DNA from: Massilia norwichensis
GTDB lineage: Bacteria; Pseudomonadota; Gammaproteobacteria; Burkholderiales; Burkholderiaceae_D
Assembly: GCF_024753245.1 (NCBI RefSeq)
Contig: NZ_JANUGX010000012.1
Span: forward strand, 1-64,000
DNA length: 64,000 nucleotides
Reading direction: 5' to 3'
The notes beneath the pieces were generated by a model. The model worked only from the letters and a program-made list of their open reading frames with translations, had not been told where the DNA came from and made no database searches. The position numbers and the translations under genes are program-made. Shown here piece after piece: positions 18,181 to 26,967 of the stretch; the first letter of the stretch is position 1, and every line of letters starts with the position of its first letter.

Positions 18181-18207
18181 AAAGGGCGGGATTCGCATCC
18201 CGCCCTT
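18181..18207 (-). terminator. Rho-independent terminator of the pit operon
   Basis: The stem AAGGGCGGGAT/ATCCCGCCCTT closes on a four-base loop and on the minus strand runs into a T-rich tract. It lies about 30 bases after the pit stop codon. Confidence 0.85.
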
Positions 18208-18237
18208 CTCATTTGAAGCTGGCTCGAAAGCCGCTGC

Positions 18238-19248
18238 TTACAGCACGTGGGTACCGATCCACCAGGCGATCGCCGACATGAAAGCCGAGGCCGGAATCGT
18301 GAAGACCCAGGCCCAGACGATGTTGCCCGCCACGCCCCAGCGCACGGCCGACGCCTTCTGCGCCGAGCCGACACCGACGATCGCGCCGGTGATGGTGTGG
18401 GTGGTCGAGACCGGCACGCCGATGGCGCTGGCCAGGAACAGGGTGATGGCGCCGCCCGATTCCGCGCAGAAGCCGCCCACCGGTTTCAGCTTGGTGATCT
18501 TCTGGCCCATGGTCTTGACGATGCGCCAGCCGCCGAACAGGGTGCCGAGCGAGATCGCGGTGTAGCAGGAGATGATGACCCACAGCGGCGGTGCGGCATC
18601 GCCCTGCGCCGACACGCCGGCGAAGATCAGCATCATCCAGATGATGCCGATGGTCTTTTGCGCGTCATTGCCGCCGTGGCCCAGGCTGTAGGCTGCGGCC
18701 GAGACCAGCTGCAGGCGGCGGAACCAGGTGTCGACCTTGCGCGGCGGGGTCTTCACGAAGATCCAGGACACCGCCAGCATCACGACCGAGCCGAGCAGGA
18801 AGCCCAGCAGCGGCGACAGGATGATCCAGGTGACGGTCTTCAGCAGGCCGCCGCCGACCAGGGCGCCGGTGCCCGACTTGGCCACGGCCGCGCCGACCAG
18901 GCCGCCGATCAGCGCGTGCGAGGACGAGGACGGGATCCCGTAGTACCAGGTGATGATGTTCCAGACGATCGCCCCGACCAGGGCGCCGAAGATCACGTAC
19001 TGGTCGACGACCGCGGGATCGACGGTGCCCTTGCCCACTGTCGCCGCCACGTGCACGCCCACCGTGAAGATGGCGACGAAGTTGAACAGTGCGGACATCG
19101 CCACCGCGGTCTGGGGTTTCAGCACGCCGGTCGACACCACCGTCGCGATCGCGTTGGCGGCGTCGTGGAAACCGTTCATGAAGTCGAAGACCAGCGCTAA
19201 AAGGACGAGCAGGCCCAGCACATAGATGCTGATTTGAAGATGATCCAT
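18238..19248 (-). CDS. pit: Low-affinity inorganic phosphate transporter (PiT family)
   Basis: The 336-residue membrane protein is a cation-phosphate symporter of the PiT family. It has the two inverted family motifs, visible as FDFMNGFHDAANAIAT near the N-terminus and YSLGHGGNDAQKTIG in the second half, with about ten membrane helices. It follows the DUF47 gene by 21 bases on the same strand. In other bacteria this pairing forms a phosphate-import unit in which the DUF47 protein regulates the transporter. Confidence 0.95.
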   Translation of the reverse strand: MDHLQISIYVLGLLVLLALVFDFMNGFHDAANAIATVVSTGVLKPQTAVAMSALFNFVAIFTVGVHVAATVGKGTVDPAVVDQYVIFGALVGAIVWNIITWYYGIPSSSSHALIGGLVGAAVAKSGTGALVGGGLLKTVTWIILSPLLGFLLGSVVMLAVSWIFVKTPPRKVDTWFRRLQLVSAAAYSLGHGGNDAQKTIGIIWMMLIFAGVSAQGDAAPPLWVIISCYTAISLGTLFGGWRIVKTMGQKITKLKPVGGFCAESGGAITLFLASAIGVPVSTTHTITGAIVGVGSAQKASAVRWGVAGNIVWAWVFTIPASAFMSAIAWWIGTHVL

Positions 19249-19269
19249 ATTGTTCTTATTGTTTTGGGC

Positions 19270-19896
19270 TTACGCGTTTTCGACGATGATGCCTTCGATG
19301 ATGTTGGCGACATCCTCGCAGCGGTCGGTGACGGTTTCCAGGATCTCGTAGATCGCCTTCATCTTGATCAGGTTGCGCACGTCCGGCTCGTCGCGGAACA
19401 GCTTGGACATGGCGGCGCGCATGACGTGGTCGGCGTCCGATTCCAGGCGGTCGATCTCTTCGCAGATCGCGACCATCTTCTGGGCGTTGTCCATGTTGTG
19501 CAGCATGCCGACAGCCTGCTGGACCTTTTCGCAGCAGGCCAGGCACAGCTCGGCCAGGCGCTTGGCTTCCGGGGTCACGGCGTGCAGGTCGTACAGCGAG
19601 ATCGTCTGGGCCGCGTCTTCCATCATGTCGAGGATGTCGTCCATGCGGGTGATCAGCTTGTGGATGTCGTCACGGTCCAGCGGCGTGATGAAGGTCTTGT
19701 GCAGCAGGTCGACGCACGCGTAGGTGATCTTGTCCGCCTGTTTTTCGATGCTCTCCACGGCGTGGGTGCGGTTTTCCAGGTCGTCGAAGTTGGTCATCAG
19801 GCCGACCATTTCCTGCGCACCCTTCACGCACAGCGCGGCGTGCTGGTTGAACAGATCGAAAAATTTGCCCTCGGTGGGCATCAGGCGTCCAAACAT
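19270..19896 (-). CDS. DUF47 family Pit accessory protein
   Basis: This 208-residue, largely helical, PhoU-like protein belongs to the DUF47 (TIGR00153) family commonly paired with PiT transporters. Visible features are the MPTEGKFFDLFNQHA start and several acidic helices typical of PhoU-like metal-binding bundles, such as DRDDIHKLITRMDDILD. It is the first gene of a two-gene operon with pit. A regulatory role on phosphate uptake is known for related pairs and inferred here. Confidence 0.9.
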   Translation of the reverse strand: MFGRLMPTEGKFFDLFNQHAALCVKGAQEMVGLMTNFDDLENRTHAVESIEKQADKITYACVDLLHKTFITPLDRDDIHKLITRMDDILDMMEDAAQTISLYDLHAVTPEAKRLAELCLACCEKVQQAVGMLHNMDNAQKMVAICEEIDRLESDADHVMRAAMSKLFRDEPDVRNLIKMKAIYEILETVTDRCEDVANIIEGIIVENA

Positions 19897-19950
19897 ATGG
19901 TTCTCCGTTGTAAATCTCTTGGAACTTCTTTTTAAAAGGCCCGCAGCGGA

Positions 19951-19978
19951 GGGGTCAGGGTTGGGTTTCCCTGACCCC
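19951..19978. repeat. GGGGTCAG-type intergenic hairpin
   Basis: The ten-base perfect inverted repeat GGGGTCAGGG/CCCTGACCCC with an eight-base spacer lies in the gap between dnaB and the DUF47 gene. It has no T-tract. A related hairpin with the core GGGTCAG/CTGACCC lies at 43482-43521, suggesting a small dispersed repeat family. Confidence 0.6.
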
Positions 19979-20010
19979 GGTAATCAAGCCGCTACAGTTT
20001 ATGTATCGGC

Positions 20011-21396
20011 TTAATCGCCCTGGTAAATACTAAGGCTGCCGCTGTAATTCCCGAACTTGGTATACATGCCCATCCAGGTCAGTCGCACCGCCCCGATCGG
20101 GCCGTTACGCTGTTTGCCGATAATGATCTCGGCGGTACCTTTGTCGGGCGAGTCCGGGTTGTAGACTTCGTCGCGGTACAGGAAGATGATGACGTCCGCG
20201 TCCTGCTCGATAGCGCCCGATTCGCGCAGGTCGGACATGACCGGACGCTTGTTCGGGCGTTGTTCCAGCGATCGGTTCAGCTGGGACAGCGCGATCACCG
20301 GACAGCCCAGCTCTTTGGCCAGGCCCTTCAGGCTACGCGAAATCTCGGAAATTTCCGAAGCACGGTTGTCGCCGGGCTTCGAGCCCTGCATCAGCTGCAG
20401 GTAGTCGACGATGATCAGGCCCAGTTTGCCGCACTGGCGGGCCAGGCGGCGCGCACGGGCGCGCATCTCGATCGGGTTCAGTGCCGGCGTCTCGTCGATG
20501 AAGATCTGGGCGTCGTTCATCTTCTGGATCGCGTGCGTCAGGCGCGGCCAGTCCTCGTCGATCAGCTTGCCGGTACGCAGGCGGTGCTGGTCGAGCTGGC
20601 CGATCGAGCCGAGCATACGCATCGCCAGCTGGGCGCCGCCCATCTCCATCGAGAAGATCGCGACCGGCAGGCCGGCCTCGACGGCGACGGCTTCGCCGAT
20701 GTTGACCGAGAACGCGGTTTTACCCATCGACGGACGGCCGGCAACGATGACCAGGTCGCCCGGCTGCAGGCCGGAAGTCATCTTGTCGAGGTCGATGAAG
20801 CCGGTCGGAACGCCGGTGATCTCGCCCTGGTTCTCGCGGCTGTAGAGTTCGTCGATGCGCTCGACCACCTGGGTCAGCAGCGGCTGCACCGGAATCCAGC
20901 CCTGGGCACCGCGCGCGCCCTGCTCGGCGATCGCGAAGATGCGCGACTCGGCCTCGTCGAGGATCTGCTTGACCTCGGCGCCCTGCGGATTGAAGGCCTT
21001 GGCCGAGACTTCGTCGGCCACGGTGATGAGCTGGCGCAGCACGCCGCGGTCGCGGACGATCTCGGCGTAACGGCGGATGTTGGCGGCGGACGGCGTGTTC
21101 TGCGCCATCGCGTTGAGGTACTGCAGCCCGCCCACTTCCTCGGCCTTGCCGAGCTGGACGAGCGATTCGTAGACGGTGATCACGTCGGCCGGCTTGCCGG
21201 CATTGATCAGGCGGACCATCTGTTCGAAGATGATCCGGTGGTCGTAGCGGTAGAAGTCCTCCGCATGCATGAAGTCGGCAATACGGTCCCACGCCGCGTT
21301 ATCGCGCAGCAGACCGCCGATGACGGACTGTTCTGCTTCGATGGAATGCGGGGGAATACGGAGCGACTCGATCTGCGGGTCTGCTGGGGTGTTCAT
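20011..21396 (-). CDS. dnaB: Replicative DNA helicase DnaB
   Basis: DnaB is the hexameric helicase that unwinds DNA at the replication fork. From the chosen start it has 461 residues: an N-terminal primase-binding domain (IPPHSIEAEQSVIGGLL), a linker, and a RecA-like domain with Walker A GRPSMGKT, a VDYLQLM Walker B, and the RNGP(I/T)G arginine-finger region. No intein is present. Two close ATGs exist (21405, 21396). The first lies inside a TATAAT box, so I prefer the second. A terminator separates it from rplI. Confidence 0.95.
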   Translation of the reverse strand: MNTPADPQIESLRIPPHSIEAEQSVIGGLLRDNAAWDRIADFMHAEDFYRYDHRIIFEQMVRLINAGKPADVITVYESLVQLGKAEEVGGLQYLNAMAQNTPSAANIRRYAEIVRDRGVLRQLITVADEVSAKAFNPQGAEVKQILDEAESRIFAIAEQGARGAQGWIPVQPLLTQVVERIDELYSRENQGEITGVPTGFIDLDKMTSGLQPGDLVIVAGRPSMGKTAFSVNIGEAVAVEAGLPVAIFSMEMGGAQLAMRMLGSIGQLDQHRLRTGKLIDEDWPRLTHAIQKMNDAQIFIDETPALNPIEMRARARRLARQCGKLGLIIVDYLQLMQGSKPGDNRASEISEISRSLKGLAKELGCPVIALSQLNRSLEQRPNKRPVMSDLRESGAIEQDADVIIFLYRDEVYNPDSPDKGTAEIIIGKQRNGPIGAVRLTWMGMYTKFGNYSGSLSIYQGD

Positions 21397-21403
21397 GGCC
21401 GAC

Positions 21404-21432
21404 ATTATACCTTTTCCGCATCGACCGCTGAA
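21404..21432 (-). promoter_or_regulatory. Putative dnaB promoter abutting the start codon
   Basis: On the minus strand a perfect TATAAT (21404-21409) lies 7 bases before the ATG at 21396, with a weak TTCAGC (21427-21432) 17 bases upstream. If used, transcription would begin at or next to the start codon. The upstream terminator makes a dedicated dnaB promoter in this gap necessary unless there is read-through. Confidence 0.45.
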
Positions 21433-21455
21433 ATGATTGATGATTTTCCAGACGT

Positions 21456-21483
21456 AAAAAAGCCGGGCGAACCCGGCTTTTTT
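21456..21483 (-). terminator. Terminator of the rpsF-priB-rpsR-rplI operon
   Basis: The twelve-base stem AAAAAAGCCGGG/CCCGGCTTTTTT with loop CGAA is symmetric and should work on both strands. It lies about 30 bases after the rplI stop and before dnaB. Confidence 0.92.
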
Positions 21484-21514
21484 CATTCCTGCAACAAACG
21501 TTGCCAGAAATTAT

Positions 21515-21967
21515 TTAGGCAGCTTCGCCCACGACAGCGACGGTCACGTCAACGACGACGTCGGTGTGCAGAGCGACGGCAACCGGGTGCTCGCCGGTGG
21601 TCTTCAGCGGGCCGGTCGGCATGCGCACGTTGGCCTTCTCGACGGCGAAACCTTGCTTGCTCAGGGCTTCAGCGATGTCGAAGTTGGTCACGGAACCGAA
21701 CAGACGGCCATCGACGCCAGCTTTCTGAGCGATGGTGATGGTCATGCCGTTCAGCTTCTCGCCCTGGCCTTGTGCGGCTGCCAGCTTCTCGGCGGCTGCC
21801 TTTTCCAGTTCGGCGCGCTTGACTTCGAACTCGGCCACAGCCGATTCGGTTGCACGGCGGGCTTTCTTTTGCGGGATCAGGAAGTTACGTGCGTAACCGT
21901 CCTTGACCTTGACCACGTCGCCCAGGTTACCGACGTTGACGACTTTTTCCAGCAGGATGACTTGCAT
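21515..21967 (-). CDS. rplI: 50S ribosomal protein L9
   Basis: L9 binds 23S rRNA near the base of the L1 stalk and affects reading-frame maintenance. The 150-residue protein has the typical start [25 protein letters not shown], the positively charged N-domain, the long connecting helix (about 40-75) and the C-terminal domain with LFGSVT. It is the last gene of the four-gene operon with rpsF, priB and rpsR. Confidence 0.98.
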   Translation of the reverse strand: MQVILLEKVVNVGNLGDVVKVKDGYARNFLIPQKKARRATESAVAEFEVKRAELEKAAAEKLAAAQGQGEKLNGMTITIAQKAGVDGRLFGSVTNFDIAEALSKQGFAVEKANVRMPTGPLKTTGEHPVAVALHTDVVVDVTVAVVGEAA

Positions 21968-22000
21968 ATTATTCTCCAGTATACGTGTCGTGACCGACGA

Positions 22001-22291
22001 TTAAGCGTTGTGCAGGTCGGTGTACGGCAGCAGGGCTAGGTAGCGGGCGCGCTTGATGGCGGTGTCCACTTGGCGCTGGTAGTGCGCCTTGGTACCGGTC
22101 AGGCGTGCCGGCATGATCTTGCCGTTTTCCTGGACGAAATCCTTCAGGGTGTCGACGTCTTTGTAGTCAACCTGTTCCACGCCTGCAGCGGTGAAGCGGC
22201 AGAACTTCTTGCGCTTGAACAGCGGGTTCTGCTGTTTGCGCTTCAGTTTTTCCTTGGCTTTGTTTTTGTCGAACTTTTTACCGAATGCCAT
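22001..22291 (-). CDS. rpsR: 30S ribosomal protein S18
   Basis: S18 pairs with S6 on the platform of the small subunit. The 96-residue protein has a lysine-rich N-terminal extension followed by the conserved core [18 protein letters not shown] and the C-terminal block [25 protein letters not shown] sequence. Its start overlaps the 3' end of priB by 14 bases, indicating coupling. Confidence 0.98.
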   Translation of the reverse strand: MAFGKKFDKNKAKEKLKRKQQNPLFKRKKFCRFTAAGVEQVDYKDVDTLKDFVQENGKIMPARLTGTKAHYQRQVDTAIKRARYLALLPYTDLHNA

Positions 22292-22595
22292 TTGAGGCTC
22301 CTGTATCTAATCTGTTGAAATCAATGATGTGAAACACCAGGGCTTTGCTGTTGCGGTTCTTCCTGGCCAAAAATCCCTTGAACCGGTGTACGGCGCCCAG
22401 CTCCGCGTCGGCAAACCGGCCCGAAATATCGCCCGCGGCAAGCGCGGAAATCTCGAACTCGACCTGCCTCGCGATCCCCGCTTCAGTCTGCTGCGACCCA
22501 TGTTGCAGGGTGCCGCTGACGATGGGGATGCCGGCCGGGGTATAGCGCAGGGTATCGCGTTCCGCGATGCTTGCGACCAGCAACAGCTCGTTCAC
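22278..22595 (-). CDS. priB: Primosomal replication protein N (PriB)
   Basis: PriB is a small single-strand-binding OB-fold protein that helps PriA reload DnaB at stalled forks. The 105-residue sequence begins with [22 protein letters not shown] and contains the typical [21 protein letters not shown] and GFLARKNR segments. Its place between rpsF and rpsR is conserved in Beta- and Gammaproteobacteria. It overlaps rpsR by 14 bases and follows rpsF by 27. Confidence 0.95.
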   Translation of the reverse strand: MNELLLVASIAERDTLRYTPAGIPIVSGTLQHGSQQTEAGIARQVEFEISALAAGDISGRFADAELGAVHRFKGFLARKNRNSKALVFHIIDFNRLDTGASNGIR

Positions 22596-22622
22596 TGCCC
22601 TTGCGCGCTTCTTTCCGAAGAA

Positions 22623-23006
22623 TTAAGCAGCGGCAGCCGGAGCAGCAGCAGCTTCGGCGCGGTGGCTCTTGGCTGCGTCTTCGCGCTGGACCGACTTCAT
22701 CATCGGCGACGGTGCGGTTTCAGCCTTCTTCATCTTAACGGTCAGGTGACGCAGCACGGCATCATTGAATTTGAATGCGGTTTCCAGCTCGACCAGGGTC
22801 TCGTTGTCGCACTCGATGTTCATGCAGATGTAGTGTGCCTTCGGCAGCTTCTGGATCTGGTAAGCCATTTGACGGCGGCCCCAGTCTTCGACACGGTGGA
22901 TGTTACCGCCGCGCGAGGTGACCGTGGTCTTGTAGCGCTCGATCATCGCCGGGACCTGCTCGCTCTGGTCCGGGTGGACGATAAATACGATTTCATAATG
23001 ACGCAT
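22623..23006 (-). CDS. rpsF: 30S ribosomal protein S6
   Basis: S6 forms a heterodimer with S18 in the 30S platform. The 127-residue protein starts with [17 protein letters not shown] and holds the [19 protein letters not shown] region. The ATG at 23006 is preceded by AAGGAG at good spacing; an in-frame start twelve codons upstream lacks one. The C-terminus is Ala-rich. It is the first gene of the operon and has a strong promoter upstream. Confidence 0.98.
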   Translation of the reverse strand: MRHYEIVFIVHPDQSEQVPAMIERYKTTVTSRGGNIHRVEDWGRRQMAYQIQKLPKAHYICMNIECDNETLVELETAFKFNDAVLRHLTVKMKKAETAPSPMMKSVQREDAAKSHRAEAAAAPAAAA

Positions 23007-23080
23007 GCAACACTCCTTAAGGACGTTTAAACAAATGCCCACCTCGGCGTCAAGACGAGTGTGGGAAGGGAAAGCCCGAC

Positions 23081-23110
23081 ATTATAACCGTAAAAACGTC
23101 AAGAGCTCAA
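23081..23110 (-). promoter_or_regulatory. Sigma70 promoter of the rpsF operon
   Basis: On the minus strand TTGAGC (23105-23110) and a perfect TATAAT (23081-23086) are separated by 18 bases, about 75 bases upstream of the rpsF ATG. Confidence 0.7.
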
Positions 23111-23221
23111 TCACCATCTTCGACCATGGCCGCGGCGCGCTCTGTCCCGCGGTTATCGGCTGTGCCCGCCAAGCAAAAAAATCGGCCGAAAACATGGATT
23201 CCCCTTGCGCCCGGCGCAATA

Positions 23222-23237
23222 CTGTACAAAAATACAG
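23222..23237 (+). promoter_or_regulatory. LexA operator (SOS box) of lexA
   Basis: CTGT-N8-ACAG (CTGTACAAAAATACAG) matches the LexA consensus of Gamma- and Betaproteobacteria, 66 bases before the lexA ATG. A possible promoter overlaps it: TTGCGC at 23205-23210 and AAAAAT at 23228-23233 with a 17-base spacer. This implies autoregulation of lexA. Confidence 0.88.
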
Positions 23238-23302
23238 GGTGTCGAGTGTCACCGCAGACCGTTGGTTCGCTGACTCTCCTTTTCACCTACATTTATTTCA
23301 CC

Positions 23303-23944
23303 ATGCTTAAGCTCACCGCACGGCAAGAACAGATCCTCAACCTGATCAAGGAAGCCATCGACAACACCGGCTTTCCACCGACCCGCGCCGAAATCGCCAA
23401 GGAGCTTGGCTTCCGCTCGGCCAACGCCGCCGAGGAGCACCTGCAAGCCCTGGCGCGCAAGGGCGCGATCGAAATTTCCCCTGGCACCTCGCGCGGCATC
23501 CGCCTGGTCGGCAGCACTGACGACAGCGCGCCGGCGCCTAGCGTCCCGGCAGCCCTGCTGATGTCGCTGCCGCTGGTCGGCCGCGTCGCCGCGGGTTCAC
23601 CCATCCTGGCCCAGGAACACGTCGAGACCACCTACTCGGTCGACCCGGCCATGTTCTCGGCCAAGCCCGACTTCCTGCTGAAGGTCAAGGGCTGGTCGAT
23701 GCGCGACGCCGGCATCTGCGATGGCGACTTCCTCGCTGTCAAGAAGGTGGATTCGGCCAAGAACGGCCAGATCGTGGTTGCCCGCATCGGCGACGAAGTC
23801 ACCGTCAAGCGCTACCGTAAGAGCGGCAGCACCATCGAACTGCTGCCGGAAAACCCGGACTTCTCCGTCATCACGGTCGATCCGCAGAGCGACGAGTTCG
23901 CGCTGGAAGGCCTGGCGGTCGGCCTGCTGCGGTCCTGGCACTAA
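23303..23944 (+). CDS. lexA: SOS repressor LexA
   Basis: LexA represses DNA-damage genes and cleaves itself when RecA filaments form. The 213-residue protein has an N-terminal winged helix (residues 1-70), the self-cleavage site A97-G98 in GRVAAGSP, the catalytic serine S132 in GWSMRDAG, and the lysine K169. The ATG at 23303 starts the conserved [12 protein letters not shown]; the reading frame stays open upstream but without homology. The SOS box upstream supports autoregulation. Confidence 0.98.
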   Translation: MLKLTARQEQILNLIKEAIDNTGFPPTRAEIAKELGFRSANAAEEHLQALARKGAIEISPGTSRGIRLVGSTDDSAPAPSVPAALLMSLPLVGRVAAGSPILAQEHVETTYSVDPAMFSAKPDFLLKVKGWSMRDAGICDGDFLAVKKVDSAKNGQIVVARIGDEVTVKRYRKSGSTIELLPENPDFSVITVDPQSDEFALEGLAVGLLRSWH

Positions 23945-24021
23945 GCTAGCACTAAGTCAGCACCAGGCTGTTTCTGATGCCGGCGCACGGTGACACACCG
24001 GCGCCGGCATTTTCTTTTGCA

Positions 24022-24777
24022 TTATTGCGTCGTGCGGTTCTGGCGCCGCTCCTCCAGCTCGTGCTGGCGCTCCGGCGTCGGCGCGTTCTTCACGATCTCG
24101 TTGTGCTCCTTGACCCAGGCATCGGTGGCCGCGCGCCAGGCCGCGAAGTCGGCCAGCACCAGCTTCGACTTCACCTGAGCGCTCTCCGATAGATTGGCGA
24201 TGACGTCGTTCAGGTGCTTGCCGGCCTGCTCCATCTCCGGCTTGGTCATCAGCTTCGCGATATCGGCCGGGATCAGCTTGGTGCCGGGGTTGGCATCGTT
24301 CAGCGCATGCACCAGGCCGTTGTGGCAGTCCTGCCAGGTCTTGATGTTGGCCCAGATCCGGTCGATCTCGTCGTTCTGCTTCGAGATCGAAGGCAGGCGC
24401 GGCGCCGGGCAGCGGTACTGACCACTGCGGAAGTCGGAGCCGTCGTATTGCGTGATCCAGTAATCGATGTCCTTGCGGCGCTCGGCGCGCTGGCGGATCA
24501 GGTCCAGCGAAGCGATCGCGACCGCATTGCCCTTCGCCGCCGCCTTGCGGAACCAGGCCTCGGCCTTCGGCTCGTCCACGCTGCCGGCTTCGCCGTACAG
24601 GTACATTTCGCCAAGGTGCTGCTGGGCCACCGGATTGCCGGCATTCGCCAGCTTGGTGTATTTCTGCAGAGCTTCGGGATAGGCTTTCTTGGCGAACAGA
24701 GCGTCGGCATCGGCGAGCTCGTCGGCGCAGACGGCGCCTGCTGCCAGCATGGCGACGCAAAACAGGAGAGTCTTCAT
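24022..24777 (-). CDS. Secreted Sel1-repeat protein (second of a tandem pair)
   Basis: The protein has about 251 residues from M(KTLLF). A cleavable signal peptide ends at VCA-DE. One to two Sel1/TPR-like repeats follow (KYTKLANAGNPVAQQHLGEMYLYG), then a helical C-terminal region with several cysteines and no known domain. Sel1 repeats mediate protein contacts, often in the periplasm. It is paralogous over most of its length to the gene just upstream, from which it is separated by 63 bases. The start is uncertain; an ATG ten codons upstream is also possible. Confidence 0.75.
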   Translation of the reverse strand: MKTLLFCVAMLAAGAVCADELADADALFAKKAYPEALQKYTKLANAGNPVAQQHLGEMYLYGEAGSVDEPKAEAWFRKAAAKGNAVAIASLDLIRQRAERRKDIDYWITQYDGSDFRSGQYRCPAPRLPSISKQNDEIDRIWANIKTWQDCHNGLVHALNDANPGTKLIPADIAKLMTKPEMEQAGKHLNDVIANLSESAQVKSKLVLADFAAWRAATDAWVKEHNEIVKNAPTPERQHELEERRQNRTTQ

Positions 24778-24840
24778 GGAAACGGGGCTGTGAAAAAGGA
24801 AAGTCATGATACCTGCACAGCCCTGCCGGCTCAACCGGCC

Positions 24841-25626
24841 TTATTTGCCGATCGGCCGGCTGTCGAGCTTGCGCGCTTCCTCCTCCCGACGGATGTCGGT
24901 CGCGAGGCTGGCCTTGTTCGCCTCCTGCTGCGCATTGGCTGCAAGGACGAACTCATTGGTCGCCTTGTGCCAGGCGTCGCGCTCCGCACTGAAGTTCAGC
25001 GCCTCGGCCTGGCGCCGCGTCACGACAGCAACCGTCGCGTCGTCGACGTGGGCGATGGCCTGCTCCGCTTCGCGTGGACTCATCAGTTGCAGCACATCGG
25101 TGGGAATGCGCTTGTTGGGCGGCGCAAGTTGGTTGATCCCGGCGACGAAGTCGTTGTAGCAGGTTTCCCAGTTCGCAATGGCTTCGCTGACAGCCTTGAT
25201 GTCGGCATTTGTCTTCGAAACGGCCGGGATCGCGGGCATTGGGCAGGCGTATTTGCCCGACACCAGGTCCTCGCCCTTGTAGCCCTGGGTCCAGTAGGCA
25301 ATGTCGGCGGCACGCTTCTCGCGCGTTTGCAGGATACCCAGCGTCTCTTTGGCGCCGCCGTGACCGCTGGCCGCGGCCTTTTGCAGCCAGGTCTGCGACT
25401 TGGCCATGTCGACCGCGGTGCCGTCGCCGTACCAGTACATCTCACCCAGGCGGAACTGCGCTTCGGCATTGCCGGCATTCGCCAGCTTCGCGTAGATGGG
25501 GAAAGCCTTGTCGTATGCCTTTGCGCGCAAGGCCTTTTCGGCATCGCCCAGATCATCGGCGCAGGCCATGCCCGCAACCAGCATCAGCATCAGCATCAGC
25601 ATCGCAACACCAAGTCGCTTCATCAT
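24841..25626 (-). CDS. Secreted Sel1-repeat protein (first of a tandem pair)
   Basis: This 261-residue paralog of the following gene starts with a signal peptide containing a Leu-Met repeat and ending at MACA-DD. It has the same Sel1 segment (IYAKLANAGNAEAQFRLGEMYWYG) and the same cysteine pattern in the C-terminal region. AGGAGGAG lies just before two adjacent ATGs; the second (25623) has the better spacing. The function is unknown. Confidence 0.78.
   Translation of the reverse strand: MMKRLGVAMLMLMLMLVAGMACADDLGDAEKALRAKAYDKAFPIYAKLANAGNAEAQFRLGEMYWYGDGTAVDMAKSQTWLQKAAASGHGGAKETLGILQTREKRAADIAYWTQGYKGEDLVSGKYACPMPAIPAVSKTNADIKAVSEAIANWETCYNDFVAGINQLAPPNKRIPTDVLQLMSPREAEQAIAHVDDATVAVVTRRQAEALNFSAERDAWHKATNEFVLAANAQQEANKASLATDIRREEEARKLDSRPIGK
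25579..25602. repeat. Hexanucleotide microsatellite CAGCAT x4 in a signal peptide
   Basis: Four exact tandem copies of CAGCAT encode the Leu-Met repeat in the hydrophobic core of the signal peptide of the Sel1 protein. Changes in copy number would keep the reading frame but alter the length of the hydrophobic core. Confidence 0.75.
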
Positions 25627-25694
25627 CTCTCCTCCTGAATAGGGATAGGTATGGAAGATGATGATAGACGTGCAATTACTTCAAGACAATGCGA

Positions 25695-26933
25695 TCAGGA
25701 TAAGGCCGAACGAAAATCTTCCACCAGATCGTCGGTATCCTCGATGCCGACCGACACCCGGATCAGCGACTCGGCAATACCCATGCTGGCACGGCGCTCC
25801 GGCCCCATCTCGAAGAAGATCGTGTGCGCGACCGGGATCACCAGGGTGCGGGTATCGCCCAGGTTCGAAGCCGGGATCGCAATCCTGAGGCGGTTCAGGT
25901 AATCGAAGCAGTCGATGCCTTCCTTCAACTCGAAGCTGAACAGCGAGCCGTAGGCGCGGAACAGTTCGCTCGCCAGGGCGTGCTGGGGGTGCGAGGCCAG
26001 GCCGGGATAATGGACCGCGGCCACGCGCTCGTCGGCCTGCAGCATGGTCGCCAGCGCCAGCGCGTTGGCGCTGGTGCGCTCCATGCGCAGGGCCAGGGTC
26101 TCGGCGCCGACCGCGATGTGATGCGCGGCTTCCGGCGCCAGGCTCGCGCCGAAATCGCGCAGCGACTTGGCGCGCAGCTGGGCCATGCCCTGGGCTGCCG
26201 GCGCCAGTTTGCGGAAATTCGGCGCGATGTTCGGATAGGCGCTCCAGTCGAACAGGCCGGTATCGGTCAAGGCACCGCCGAGCGCCATGCCGTGGCCGCC
26301 GATCGACTTGGTCAGCGAATTCACGACCAGGCCCGCACCCACCGCTTTCGGGCGGAACAAATAAGGCGTGGTCATGGTGTTGTCGACCACGTAGAGAATG
26401 CCGCGCTCGCGGCACAGCTGGCCGATGCGCGCCAGGTCGGCGATCTGGGTGCGCGGATTGGCGATGGTCTCGACGAACACCAGGCGCGTGTTGTCCTGCA
26501 GCGCGGCTTCGACATTGGCGACGTCGGTGGCATCGACGAAGGACACCTCGGCCCCCTGCCCCGCCACCGTGTTCCACAGGCTGTTGGTATTCCCGAACAG
26601 GAAGCTCGAGGACACGACATGGTCGCCGTCCTTGAGCAGGGCCTGGGCCAGCGCGCCGATCGCCGCCATGCCGGTGCCGAAGCACAGCGTGGCCACGCCG
26701 CCTTCCATCTTGCTGATCTTGTCTTCCAGCGCCGCCACCGTCGGGTTGCCCTGGCGGCCGTAGCGGAAGCCCGGCTCCTTGCCCTGGAAGACCGAGGCCA
26801 GCTGGCGCGCGTCGCCGTAGCCGAAGGCCACCGAGGTGTGGATGGGCTTGTGCAGCGAGCCCTGTTCGATCGGTTTCTGGCGGTCGTTGTGGAGGATGGT
26901 GGTGGTGAAGCCGTAGGTGGTCTTGTCGCTCAT
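25695..26933 (-). CDS. Cys/Met-metabolism PLP enzyme (cystathionine gamma-synthase family)
   Basis: The 412-residue protein belongs to the gamma-family of PLP enzymes (cystathionine gamma-synthase, beta-lyases, homocysteine-forming sulfhydrylases). The PLP lysine lies in NSLTKSIGGHG, the tyrosine/arginine pair in FRYGRQGNPT, and VDNTMTTPY is present. Its place behind purF is where many Burkholderiales and Pseudomonas carry metZ (O-succinylhomoserine sulfhydrylase), but the N-terminus does not look like classical MetZ. The exact reaction is therefore left open. A complex palindromic repeat separates it from purF. Confidence 0.85.
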   Translation of the reverse strand: MSDKTTYGFTTTILHNDRQKPIEQGSLHKPIHTSVAFGYGDARQLASVFQGKEPGFRYGRQGNPTVAALEDKISKMEGGVATLCFGTGMAAIGALAQALLKDGDHVVSSSFLFGNTNSLWNTVAGQGAEVSFVDATDVANVEAALQDNTRLVFVETIANPRTQIADLARIGQLCRERGILYVVDNTMTTPYLFRPKAVGAGLVVNSLTKSIGGHGMALGGALTDTGLFDWSAYPNIAPNFRKLAPAAQGMAQLRAKSLRDFGASLAPEAAHHIAVGAETLALRMERTSANALALATMLQADERVAAVHYPGLASHPQHALASELFRAYGSLFSFELKEGIDCFDYLNRLRIAIPASNLGDTRTLVIPVAHTIFFEMGPERRASMGIAESLIRVSVGIEDTDDLVEDFRSALS

Positions 26934-26967
26934 GATCGGGCTCTACTGGTCAGGTCGGAATGAGGGA

